Source: Bacteroidales bacterium (lineage in GTDB: Bacteria > Bacteroidota > Bacteroidia > Bacteroidales > Bacteroidaceae). Taken from it: a DNA stretch of 5,908 bases. The translations under genes were made by a program, and so were the position numbers. The first letter of the stretch is position 1; each line of letters begins with the position of its first letter. The stretch is from the NCBI GenBank assembly GCA_030523385.1, contig JAUNIV010000172.1:1-5908 (forward strand), written 5' to 3'. This document shows positions 1 to 5,157 of this stretch, piece by piece. The notes below the pieces were generated by a model, which saw only the letters and a list, made by a program, of their open reading frames with translations, searched no databases and had not been told where the DNA came from.

Positions 1-59
1 TCGTTCATCAGATTGACCAGACGTGTTCTGACAGACTTGCCATAATTCTTCTTTTCCAT
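1..59 (-). CDS. AbiEii-type nucleotidyltransferase toxin, N-terminal fragment (cut by window edge)
   Basis: Only the first 19 codons are present, beginning MEKKNYGKSVRTRLVNL; the rest lies beyond base 1. The KSVRxRLxNL pattern at the extreme N-terminus is typical of AbiEii/AbiGii family toxins, which carry a DNA-polymerase-beta-like nucleotidyltransferase domain and act with an AbiEi antitoxin. The catalytic motifs are not in the window, so the assignment rests on this short match and on the gene's position directly after abiEi. Start and stop share one base (TAATG: the last A of the abiEi stop is the first base of this ATG). That implies translational coupling and a single operon. Family members block phage spread or stabilise mobile DNA; whether this copy is intact cannot be judged here. 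Confidence 0.72.
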   Translation of the reverse strand, partial: MEKKNYGKSVRTRLVNLMN

Positions 60-640
60 TATTCCAATGCTATTTCAAGGTAATTCTTCAATGTTGACCA
101 AACTCTCAGCTGTTTGGCATACGCAGTTAAAAGGCTAAGGTTACGCTCCTCTTTTCGCAGATAAGTCCGTACGATTTCCGCACAGACATCAAGTCCAATC
201 TTATTACGGTATTTCACCGCATCGCATACGCTGCGTTCAAGATTGGTAATGCGTACAGTATGCCCCGACAACACAGCTTCCGTTACACCAAGCGAGAGGT
301 TTTCTTCTTTCCAATAATAAAGCGTGATAGGAAGCGTTGGGGGAATGACCACTTTGCGTTTCCGCTTAATGGCCACACAGAAAGAAGGTGGCACAGTTGT
401 CGTGAGCCGATAGTGGCTCCACGCATTGTACAGGCAGACCACACCATCTGGCACAATGCGCTCAATGTCGAGCATCGTATCAAGCAGTGCATCCGGTGAC
501 GCATAGACACCGGAGCGAAGTTTTGTCAGTTCACCCCGTTGTGCAGCTCTATGAATACGCTTATATTCAGCCTCGCTTTCCATATCTGCTGTGGATATGA
601 TGCCGCCAAGTGCCTCTATTTTCTGGGATATTCTATCCAT
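59..640 (-). CDS. AbiEi-family antitoxin / transcriptional regulator (type IV toxin-antitoxin)
   Basis: A 193-residue protein. Residues about 5-48 read as the winged-helix N-terminal domain of AbiEi antitoxins (KIEALGGIISTADM, then a helix rich in basic residues, then LTKLRSGVYASPD). Residues about 65-115 hold the middle segment (VVCLYNAWSHYRLT, then a basic patch IKRKRK). Residues 130-180 carry the family's ITNLERSVCDAVKYRNKIGLD motif followed by a helical C-terminus. In characterised AbiE systems the antitoxin neutralises the nucleotidyltransferase toxin and also represses its own operon by binding inverted repeats in the promoter. The start at 640 is the natural one, because a good -7 box lies 18 bp upstream. 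The toxin gene follows with a one-base overlap. Specific toxin target and phage activity are not visible from sequence. The family call is fairly firm. Confidence 0.88.
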   Translation of the reverse strand: MDRISQKIEALGGIISTADMESEAEYKRIHRAAQRGELTKLRSGVYASPDALLDTMLDIERIVPDGVVCLYNAWSHYRLTTTVPPSFCVAIKRKRKVVIPPTLPITLYYWKEENLSLGVTEAVLSGHTVRITNLERSVCDAVKYRNKIGLDVCAEIVRTYLRKEERNLSLLTAYAKQLRVWSTLKNYLEIALE

Positions 641-658
641 GTCAATGCTTTTTCAGGG

Positions 659-691
659 CAAAAGTACAAATAAAGTCCGAAAAATGATAAA
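659..691 (-). promoter_or_regulatory. Candidate abiEi promoter
   Basis: Reading on the minus strand, TACTTTTG (666 down to 659) is an exact match to the Bacteroidota -7 consensus TAnnTTTG. A weak -33 candidate, TTTA (691-688), sits 21 bp upstream of it. Transcription would begin near 652, leaving a leader of only about 12 bases before the abiEi start at 640. The -33 match is imperfect, so the call rests mainly on the -7 box and its position. Confidence 0.5.
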
Positions 692-692
692 T

Positions 693-724
693 ATCTACGG
701 AATATTTTATATTGTGCCGTAGAT
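693..724. promoter_or_regulatory. Inverted repeat upstream of abiEi, candidate AbiEi operator
   Basis: ATCTACGG (693-700) and CCGTAGAT (717-724) form perfect 8-bp arms. Inside them AATAT (701-705) and ATATT (709-713) can pair as well, leaving a small bulge. The element ends 2 bp before the weak -33 box of the abiEi promoter. AbiEi proteins are known to autorepress by binding inverted repeats in their own promoters, so this is the best operator candidate in the window. An RNA hairpin acting on transcripts from the more distant promoter is an alternative; there is no strong T-tract to make it a convincing terminator. Confidence 0.45.
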
Positions 725-813
725 TTATGACAAATATCAACTGAAAAACATTCTACATATATACAAATAGGTATAGGTTATAAGCTATTTTCTTCGTATT
801 AAAGTTGATGCCG

Positions 814-844
814 CAAAAGTATAGGGATGTTTATGAGTGCTAAA
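814..844 (-). promoter_or_regulatory. Second, distal Bacteroidota-type promoter
   Basis: On the minus strand TACTTTTG (821-814) again matches TAnnTTTG exactly, with TTTA (844-841) as a one-mismatch -33 box at 19 bp spacing. No open reading frame begins just downstream. The first minus-strand gene reached is abiEi, about 165 bp away, so this would give it a long leader that includes the inverted repeat at 693-724. It could also be a leftover promoter from a gene lost during rearrangement of this region. Confidence 0.35.
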
Positions 845-903
845 TAGGTGCTTGAAAACCACCAGATAGCCATTTATTTGCTACCGATAGATTAACCTAA
901 GGA

Positions 904-1139
904 CTAGAGTTTGTTTATTTTATGGCTGAGCCATAAATTGGCTATTGTCCATATCGCAATATCTGCCAACAGGAGTAAGGTCACTCCGATGTGATGTGAC
1001 AACAAGATGTTGCACAGGGTGAATACTACGGATACCGACATGATGGTGAGCATGGCTGTACGTTGTCTCATACCGATAACAAGCAACTTGTGGTGAATAT
1101 GGTTCTTGTCGGGTAGAAAAGGATTCTTTTTTCATCCGT
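904..1139 (-). pseudogene. C-terminal remnant of a WecA/TagO-like undecaprenyl-phosphate sugar-1-phosphate transferase
   Basis: Reading leftwards from about 1131 the frame gives KKNPFLPDKN, then HIHHKLLVIGMRQRTAML, two hydrophobic segments (about 23 and 20 residues) and a TAG stop at 904-906. The PDKNHIHHKLL block is the signature of the last cytosolic loop of the MraY/WecA superfamily, where the HIHH motif belongs to the UDP-HexNAc transferase branch; these membrane enzymes start O-antigen, capsule or teichoic acid synthesis on undecaprenyl phosphate. A normal protein has over 300 residues and about ten or eleven membrane segments, so most of it, including the catalytic Asp motifs, is missing. 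An in-frame TGA lies at 1134-1132. Removing one A from the run at 1127-1132 would join IRMKK to NPFLPDK, so the break includes a frameshift. Beyond about 1140 no related sequence can be read. A shorter frame could start at the ATG at 1086, but it would be a meaningless fragment. Confidence 0.8.
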
Positions 1140-1169
1140 ATTTAAAATAAGCCAATTGGTCGATACTTG

Positions 1170-1200
1170 TTCGCTTTATATTGTTTTTTCACTACCTTTG
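1170..1200 (+). promoter_or_regulatory. Promoter of the DUF4923-like gene
   Basis: TACCTTTG (1193-1200) is an exact TAnnTTTG -7 element, and TTCG (1170-1173) is a one-mismatch -33 element at 19 bp spacing. Initiation near 1207 would give a leader of about 30 bases ending in AAGGAAAACA just before the ATG, a purine-rich stretch that may help ribosome binding. Confidence 0.6.
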
Positions 1201-1236
1201 TCGGATGTAAACAGATAATTTTAAATAAGGAAAACA

Positions 1237-1836
1237 ATGAAAAGAACAAGTTTATGGAAATGTATGTGCATGACAGCCATGCTGTTGGTCGTGTCTGCCA
1301 ATGCCGGAGCGCAAGACTTGAAATCCATCCTGAGCGGTGTGGCAAAGGCTGTGGTAGGCGATAAGGCAACTACGGAAAGTTCCATCATAGGAACATGGGA
1401 ATATGTAGGACCCGATTGTCAGTTTGAGAGCGAAAGCTTGCTAACTAAGGCCGGAGGAGAAGCGGCAGCTAAGGAAATAGAAGGAAAACTGCAAACGGTG
1501 TATGAGAAAGCCGGGGTGAGTAATTGCCAATATACGTTCAATGAAGATGATACTTATTCTTGTGTTATTTCCAAAGGAACAATGAACGGAAATTACACTT
1601 TTGACAGCGAGGCAAAGACTGTAACCATGAGCACCAAATTGGGAATCAAGATTGTGGCTCATGTGAGCGTGCTTGGCAACACCATGAACCTTGTGTTTGA
1701 GGCCGATAAACTGATGACCGTGCTCAAGACCATTACGGGAGCCGCTTCCAGCCTGAATGCATCGGCTTCCACCCTCAATACGCTGCTCAATTCTTATGAC
1801 GGTATGATGCTGGGATTTGAATTGCAGAAGAAATAG
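1237..1836 (+). CDS. Secreted DUF4923-like protein (lipocalin-like fold family)
   Basis: A 199-residue protein with a clear signal peptide: basic start MKRTSLWK, hydrophobic core about 9-20, and a probable signal peptidase I site after A25 (ANAGA|Q). Gln after the cut is common in Bacteroidota exported proteins. There is no lipobox cysteine at the cut, so it is predicted to be soluble in the periplasm rather than a lipoprotein. The mature part fits the DUF4923 pattern: GTWEYVGPDCQFES (52-65), LLTKAGGEAAA, KAGVSNCQYTFNEDDTYSC, a GNYTFDSEAKTVT strand pair, and a C-terminal SYDGMMLGFEL. Cys61 or Cys97 might pair with Cys109. The alternating strand pattern suggests a small beta-barrel. Molecular function of the family is not known to me. 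The gene is transcribed alone from the promoter just upstream and converges on recA across a shared hairpin. Confidence 0.85.
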   Translation: MKRTSLWKCMCMTAMLLVVSANAGAQDLKSILSGVAKAVVGDKATTESSIIGTWEYVGPDCQFESESLLTKAGGEAAAKEIEGKLQTVYEKAGVSNCQYTFNEDDTYSCVISKGTMNGNYTFDSEAKTVTMSTKLGIKIVAHVSVLGNTMNLVFEADKLMTVLKTITGAASSLNASASTLNTLLNSYDGMMLGFELQKK

Positions 1837-1855
1837 TGGTGTATCTATATATATA

Positions 1856-1905
1856 AAGGAAGCAGATACATGCAATCATGAAAAATTGCGTGCCTCTGCT
1901 TCCTT
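1856..1905. terminator. Bidirectional terminator between the DUF4923-like gene and recA
   Basis: AAGGAAGCAGA (1856-1866) pairs perfectly with TCTGCTTCCTT (1895-1905), an 11-bp stem. After a 2x2 internal loop, CATGCAAT (1869-1876) pairs with ATTGCGTG (1885-1892) with one G-T pair, closing on an 8-base loop. T-rich tracts follow on the plus side (TTATTTTATT). On the minus side the sequence reads TTTATATATATAG. The position, 20 bp after one stop codon and 17 bp after the convergent recA stop, fits a terminator serving both genes. Confidence 0.85.
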
Positions 1906-1921
1906 ATTTTATTCCTTTGTC

Positions 1922-2968
1922 TTATTCCTTATCTTTCAAGGCGGCAAAAATCAAACCTTCCAACTCTTCGGCCAGTTCGGGATTATCCTGGATGACCTGC
2001 TTGGAAGCATCGCGTCCTTGTCCTAACTTCGTGTCATTGTAGCTATACCATGAACCGCTTTTCTTGATGATGCCCAATTCGGCTCCCAAATCGATGATTT
2101 CTCCCGATCTGGAGATTCCCTCGCCAAACATGATGTCGAACTCTGCCTTGCGGAAAGGAGGAGCAACCTTGTTCTTTACTACCTTGACGCGAACCTGGTT
2201 TCCTATCACTTCCTCACCGTCTTTCAGTTGGGTGGAGCGGCGGATATCCAAACGTACGGAAGCATAAAACTTCAGTGCATTACCGCCCGTGGTAGTTTCC
2301 GGATTGCCAAACATGATTCCGATTTTCTCACGCAACTGGTTGATGAAGATACAAGTCGTGTTGGTCTTGCTGATGGCAGACGTGAGTTTTCGCAGAGCCT
2401 GTGACATCAGACGTGCCTGCAATCCTACTTTGTTATCGCCCATGTCACCTTCTATCTCAGCCTTCGGAGTCAGTGCGGCTACAGAGTCAATGACAATGAT
2501 GTCGATGGCCGATGAACGTATCAGCTGTTCGGCTATTTCTAAGGCCTGCTCTCCATTGTCGGGCTGTGATATCCACAAATTGTCCACATCCACTCCCAAT
2601 TTGGAAGCATAGAAACGGTCGAACGCATGCTCGGCATCAATGAACGCTGCAATGCCGCCGGCTTTCTGTGCTTCGGCTATGGCATGGATGGCCAATGTGG
2701 TTTTACCGGAAGATTCGGGACCGTATATCTCGATGATTCTTCCTTTCGGATAGCCGCCTACGCCCAAAGCCGCATTCAGCGCGATGGAGCCCGTGGGGAT
2801 TACCTCTACCTCTTGTATGTTCTCATTGCCCAATTTCATGATAGAGCCTTTGCCGAAGCTTTTCTCTATCTTGTCCATAGCCGCCTGCAGTGCTTTCAGC
2901 TTTTCGGTATTTCCGGTGCTTGGACCGGATGCAAACGGAATTTCTTCGCTATTATCTTTTTTAGCCAT
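1922..2968 (-). CDS. recA: Recombinase A
   Basis: A full-length 348-residue RecA. This cytoplasmic ATPase forms filaments on single-stranded DNA, carries out strand exchange and, where LexA is present, acts as its co-protease. Seen in order: a variable N-terminus, the polymerisation helix with KALQAAMDKIEKSFGKGSIMKLG (26-47), Walker A GPESSGKT (83-90), the DAEHA motif with the catalytic Glu113, Walker B IIVIDSVAAL (157-166), the L1 region around 170-185, and NQLREKIG...PETTTGG (210-229) covering the L2 DNA-binding loop. The C-terminus ends in a short acidic LKDKE tail, smaller than that of E. coli (353 residues). It lies 11 bp after bcp on the same strand and no clear promoter was seen in that gap, so it is probably expressed from the upstream operon promoter or one inside bcp. 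No SOS operator was recognised. The start has only an A-rich leader, normal for this phylum. Confidence 0.98.
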   Translation of the reverse strand: MAKKDNSEEIPFASGPSTGNTEKLKALQAAMDKIEKSFGKGSIMKLGNENIQEVEVIPTGSIALNAALGVGGYPKGRIIEIYGPESSGKTTLAIHAIAEAQKAGGIAAFIDAEHAFDRFYASKLGVDVDNLWISQPDNGEQALEIAEQLIRSSAIDIIVIDSVAALTPKAEIEGDMGDNKVGLQARLMSQALRKLTSAISKTNTTCIFINQLREKIGIMFGNPETTTGGNALKFYASVRLDIRRSTQLKDGEEVIGNQVRVKVVKNKVAPPFRKAEFDIMFGEGISRSGEIIDLGAELGIIKKSGSWYSYNDTKLGQGRDASKQVIQDNPELAEELEGLIFAALKDKE

Positions 2969-2979
2969 AAAGTTTGTTT

Positions 2980-3429
2980 TTAAGATAAGATTTGTCGGGC
3001 ATGGTCTTTCGTCTTCACCTCTTTGGGAGAGATGATGCGTTCTATGATGCCCTCTTCGTTAATAATGAAAGTGGTACGGAATGTACCCATATATTTTCGT
3101 CCGTACATGCTCTTCTCGCCCCATACGCCAAACTCCTGCACCAGTTTCAGGTCGGTGTCGGCAATGAGTGTGAAAGGAAGCTCGTTCTTGTCAATGAACT
3201 TTTGGTGCGACTTGGCGTCGTTGATGCTTACCCCGATTACCTCGTATCCGGCAGCACGCAATTCGGCATAGTTGTCGCGCAGGTTGCACGCCTGTGCGGT
3301 GCAACCCGAAGTCATGTCTTTGGGATAGAAATAGAGCACTATCTTTTTCCCTTTATAGTCGCTCAGACGTATTTCTTCACCTTTTTGATTGACACCCAAT
3401 ATCTCAGGTGCCCGGTCTCCTATATTCAT
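2980..3429 (-). CDS. bcp: Thioredoxin-dependent thiol peroxidase, Bcp/PrxQ type
   Basis: A 149-residue one-domain peroxiredoxin of the AhpC/TSA superfamily, usual length for Bcp. It reduces hydrogen peroxide and organic hydroperoxides in the cytoplasm using thioredoxin. The active-site block FYPKDMTSGCTAQAC (34-48) shows the PxxxTxxC motif with peroxidatic Cys43 and a second Cys48 five residues later, the spacing of the atypical two-cysteine Bcp enzymes such as that of E. coli. Arg118 in GTFRTTF is the conserved arginine of the active site. The start ATG (3429) overlaps the stop of the upstream 57-codon gene as ATGA, and recA follows after 11 bp. Co-transcription with recA would put peroxide removal and DNA repair under common control in an anaerobe exposed to oxygen. 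Confidence 0.96.
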   Translation of the reverse strand: MNIGDRAPEILGVNQKGEEIRLSDYKGKKIVLYFYPKDMTSGCTAQACNLRDNYAELRAAGYEVIGVSINDAKSHQKFIDKNELPFTLIADTDLKLVQEFGVWGEKSMYGRKYMGTFRTTFIINEEGIIERIISPKEVKTKDHARQILS

Positions 3430-3599
3430 TGCTTTTTGGATTTTCTTAATTTAAAAATAATGATAACCAAACAAATCTCCTGTATCAAAGCCAATACGGA
3501 AACATACAGCGAATGTCCGACCATCAGGATAACGCCGCTCAACATAAGGCAAGCCAATGTCCAACCAAGTATATCCTGTCTGTCCGTGTCGTCTTTCAT
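3426..3599 (-). CDS. Small two-helix membrane protein (57 residues), function unknown
   Basis: An intact 57-codon frame from ATG at 3599 to TGA at 3426. The protein begins MKDDTDRQDILGW (acidic, hydrophilic), continues with a hydrophobic segment at about 11-28 and another at about 32-49, and ends KLRKSKKQ. The basic C-terminal tail suggests it stays inside the cell, which with two helices places the N-terminus inside too. Support for a real gene: it fills the only gap in an otherwise tight operon, starts 18 bp after the dehydrogenase stop, and its stop overlaps the bcp start as ATGA. The next in-frame codon triplets upstream run back to the dehydrogenase TAA without another start codon, so ATG 3599 is the only sensible start. 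There is no Shine-Dalgarno sequence. I do not recognise a family; a role linked to Bcp, RecA or the dehydrogenase is only suggested by position. Confidence 0.75.
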   Translation of the reverse strand: MKDDTDRQDILGWTLACLMLSGVILMVGHSLYVSVLALIQEICLVIIIFKLRKSKKQ

Positions 3600-3617
3600 A
3601 TATTCGTCGTTGGGTTC

Positions 3618-4811
3618 TTATAATTCCAAATCGCCGTCGAATACTTCGTGCCACGGCAGCCCCTGCTTGTTCAGTTGTTCCATGAACGGATCCGGATCAA
3701 ACTCCTCTACATTCCATACGCCCGGACGTTTCCACAAACCTTTCAGGAACATCATGGCACCTATCATGGCAGGCACACCTGTGGTGTAGCTTACGCCCTG
3801 CATGCCTGTTTCCTTATAGGCTTCCTGGTGTGAGCAGTTGTTATATACGTAATATGTGCGCTCCTTGCCGTCTTTCACACCACGGATGCGACAACCGATG
3901 GACGTCTCGCCTTCGTAGTTCTCACCCAAATCTTGCGGATTGGGCAATACGGCTTTCAGGAATTGCAGCGGAACGATTTTCATTCCGTTGTAGTCAATCT
4001 CATCAATGCGGGCCATACCTATGTTCTGAATGACGCGCAGGTGAGTCAGATACTCCTGGCCAAAGGTCATCCAGAAGCGGGCACGCTTGATGGTGGGGAA
4101 GTTCTTTACCAGCGATTCCAGCTCTTCGTGATACAATAAATAAGAATCGCGCGGACCTATATTAGGATAGGTAAGGTCTTTGTGGAACTCCAGCGGTTTG
4201 GTCGTCACCCATTTGCCATCCTCATAGTAACGTCCGTTCTGTGTAATCTCGCGGATATTGATTTCCGGATTGAAGTTGGTGGCGAAAGCCTTGTGGTGAT
4301 TGCCGGCATTGCAGTCCACAATGTCCAGATAGTGCATTTCATCAAAATGATGTTTGGCTGCATACGCCGTGTAGATACCGCTCACGCCCGGGTCAAATCC
4401 ACAACCTAAGATAGCAGTCAGTCCGGCTTCCTCAAAGCGTTGCTTATATGCCCACTGCCAACTGTATTCGAAGTGTGCTTCGTCCTTCGGTTCGTAGTTG
4501 GCGGTATCCAGATAGTTTACTCCCGCTTTCAGGCAGGCTTCCATGATGGTAAGGTCCTGATAGGGCAGGGCGACATTGATGACAATCTCGGGTTTGAAAC
4601 TGTTGAACAGAGCAACCAGTTCATCTACATTGTCGGCATCCACCTGTGCTGTCTGGATGTTCGGATTCCCGATGGCCTTAACGATGGCATCACATTTAGA
4701 CTTTGTGCGGCTGGCAATCATGATGTCAGTGAATACATCCGGATTCTGAGCCACCTTGTGTGCTACGACAGTGCCTACACCGCCCGCACCGATAATTAAT
4801 ACTTTACCCAT
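3618..4811 (-). CDS. Carboxynorspermidine/carboxyspermidine dehydrogenase-like enzyme (saccharopine dehydrogenase family)
   Basis: A 397-residue cytoplasmic NAD(P)H-dependent enzyme. The Rossmann motif GAGGVG is at 8-13, followed by ASRT (33-36), which often sits where the cofactor phosphate binds. Further family blocks are YLDTANYEP (100-108), LGCGFDPGVSGIYTAYAAKH (135-154), DCNAGNHH (166-173), FATNFNPE, SYTTGVPA (341-348) and FDPDPF (371-376). These agree from memory along the whole length with the Vibrio-type carboxynorspermidine dehydrogenase rather than with lysine-forming saccharopine dehydrogenases. That enzyme joins aspartate semialdehyde to a diamine (putrescine or diaminopropane) by reductive amination; a separate decarboxylase then makes spermidine or norspermidine. 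Bacteroides species make spermidine by this route. The decarboxylase gene is not in the window. As first gene of the operon it is transcribed from a good promoter at 4878-4908. Databases often label it simply saccharopine dehydrogenase. Confidence 0.9.
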   Translation of the reverse strand: MGKVLIIGAGGVGTVVAHKVAQNPDVFTDIMIASRTKSKCDAIVKAIGNPNIQTAQVDADNVDELVALFNSFKPEIVINVALPYQDLTIMEACLKAGVNYLDTANYEPKDEAHFEYSWQWAYKQRFEEAGLTAILGCGFDPGVSGIYTAYAAKHHFDEMHYLDIVDCNAGNHHKAFATNFNPEINIREITQNGRYYEDGKWVTTKPLEFHKDLTYPNIGPRDSYLLYHEELESLVKNFPTIKRARFWMTFGQEYLTHLRVIQNIGMARIDEIDYNGMKIVPLQFLKAVLPNPQDLGENYEGETSIGCRIRGVKDGKERTYYVYNNCSHQEAYKETGMQGVSYTTGVPAMIGAMMFLKGLWKRPGVWNVEEFDPDPFMEQLNKQGLPWHEVFDGDLEL

Positions 4812-4845
4812 TTACTGTTTTTTATTCGTGATTCAAAGTAATCTG

Positions 4846-4879
4846 TGTCCGGCAATCAAATTATACCGTTCACCGGACA
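4846..4879. repeat. Inverted repeat overlapping the dehydrogenase operon promoter
   Basis: TGTCCGG (4846-4852) and CCGGACA (4873-4879) are perfect 7-bp arms separated by 20 bp. The right arm overlaps the edge of the -7 box (4878-4885) and the predicted transcription start near 4870 lies between the arms. It could be an operator or form a leader hairpin, but a 7-bp repeat can arise by chance. Confidence 0.35.
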
Positions 4880-4908
4880 AAGGTAGTAAATAAAAACGTA
4901 TCTGCAAT
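4878..4908 (-). promoter_or_regulatory. Promoter of the dehydrogenase-smORF-bcp-recA operon
   Basis: On the minus strand TACCTTTG (4885-4878) matches TAnnTTTG exactly and is identical to the -7 box of the DUF4923-like gene. ATTG (4908-4905) is a one-mismatch -33 box at 19 bp spacing. The predicted start near 4870 gives a leader of about 60 bases. No other strong promoter was seen between here and recA, so it may drive all four genes. Confidence 0.6.
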
Positions 4909-4966
4909 CTGTATGGTTGCTAATAAATAATGGCAAGGTGTAAAAAAGCTGACTATTGTCTTTTTC

Positions 4967-5050
4967 CACGCATATATCTTCATGGCCCAACGAAGATATA
5001 TGCGCGGGGCTACGAAGATATTTGCGTTGGCTCATGAAGATATATGCGTG
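4967..5050. repeat. Palindromic cluster of four 13-bp repeats (GAAGATATATGCG)
   Basis: GAAGATATATGCG occurs directly at 4992-5004 and 5036-5048, with a one-base variant (T for A) at 5014-5026, and inverted at 4969-4981. The three direct copies start exactly 22 bp apart, about two helical turns. The outer copies lie in larger arms: 4967-4992 and 5025-5050 pair over 26 bp with two adjacent mismatches, including a perfect 18-bp run CATGAAGATATATGCGTG. The 32-bp centre holds one complete direct copy less its first base and most of another. Flanking pieces ATTGTC (4955-4960) and GACAAT (5069-5074) continue the symmetry with uneven gaps. It lies between the operon promoter and dnaK, about 60 bp upstream of the former's -33 box. 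It may be a dispersed palindromic repeat (REP-like) or a multi-site operator. The rest of 5051-5273 shows no convincing gene. Confidence 0.85.
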
Positions 5051-5126
5051 AAAGAGGGCATGGGAACTGACAATCTCTTCATGTTTTCTGGCCGCTTTAA
5101 AGCCAGTATAACAGCTTCTCGGACAT

Positions 5127-5157
5127 TTTGTCAGTCGTGTAGCCTCCTTATTTTTTG
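5127..5157 (+). promoter_or_regulatory. Weak candidate dnaK promoter
   Basis: TTTG (5127-5130) is followed after 18 bp by TATTTTTTG (5149-5157), which resembles TAnnTTTG but has one extra base. A second near match, GATATTTG (5162-5169), lies just downstream. Either would give a leader of about 100 bases before dnaK. No sigma-32-type promoter or paired CIRCE element was recognised, so the heat-shock control of this gene is not evident. Confidence 0.3.

Noticed and set aside
835..843. GAGTGCTAA, identical to one half of a CIRCE (HrcA) heat-shock operator
   Set aside because: The paired TTAGCACTC half is absent at the nine-base spacing on either side, and no chaperone gene is near. It overlaps the distal promoter and is most likely chance.
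920..1135. 71-codon minus-strand frame beginning MKKESF
   Set aside because: Its start belongs to the ancestral transferase frame, but after the A-run it reads the wrong frame. It is a by-product of the frameshifted remnant at 904-1139, not a separate gene.
1441..1875. 144-codon minus-strand frame opposite the DUF4923-like gene
   Set aside because: It lies wholly antisense to a gene with signal peptide and promoter, and includes the terminator hairpin; His-rich composition suggests a shadow.
3451..3654. 67-codon minus-strand frame starting inside the dehydrogenase gene
   Set aside because: Arginine-rich shadow of the dehydrogenase end and of the 57-codon membrane gene; the latter has the proper hydrophobic pattern and the ATGA link to bcp.
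2992..3789. 265-codon plus-strand frame opposite bcp and the dehydrogenase end
   Set aside because: It is antisense to the clear Bcp gene and the small membrane gene, with composition typical of a shadow frame.
4992..5048. Three direct repeats at 22-bp period as a short CRISPR array
   Set aside because: Repeats are only 13 bp with 9-bp gaps, a fourth copy is inverted, and no cas gene is present. This does not fit CRISPR geometry.
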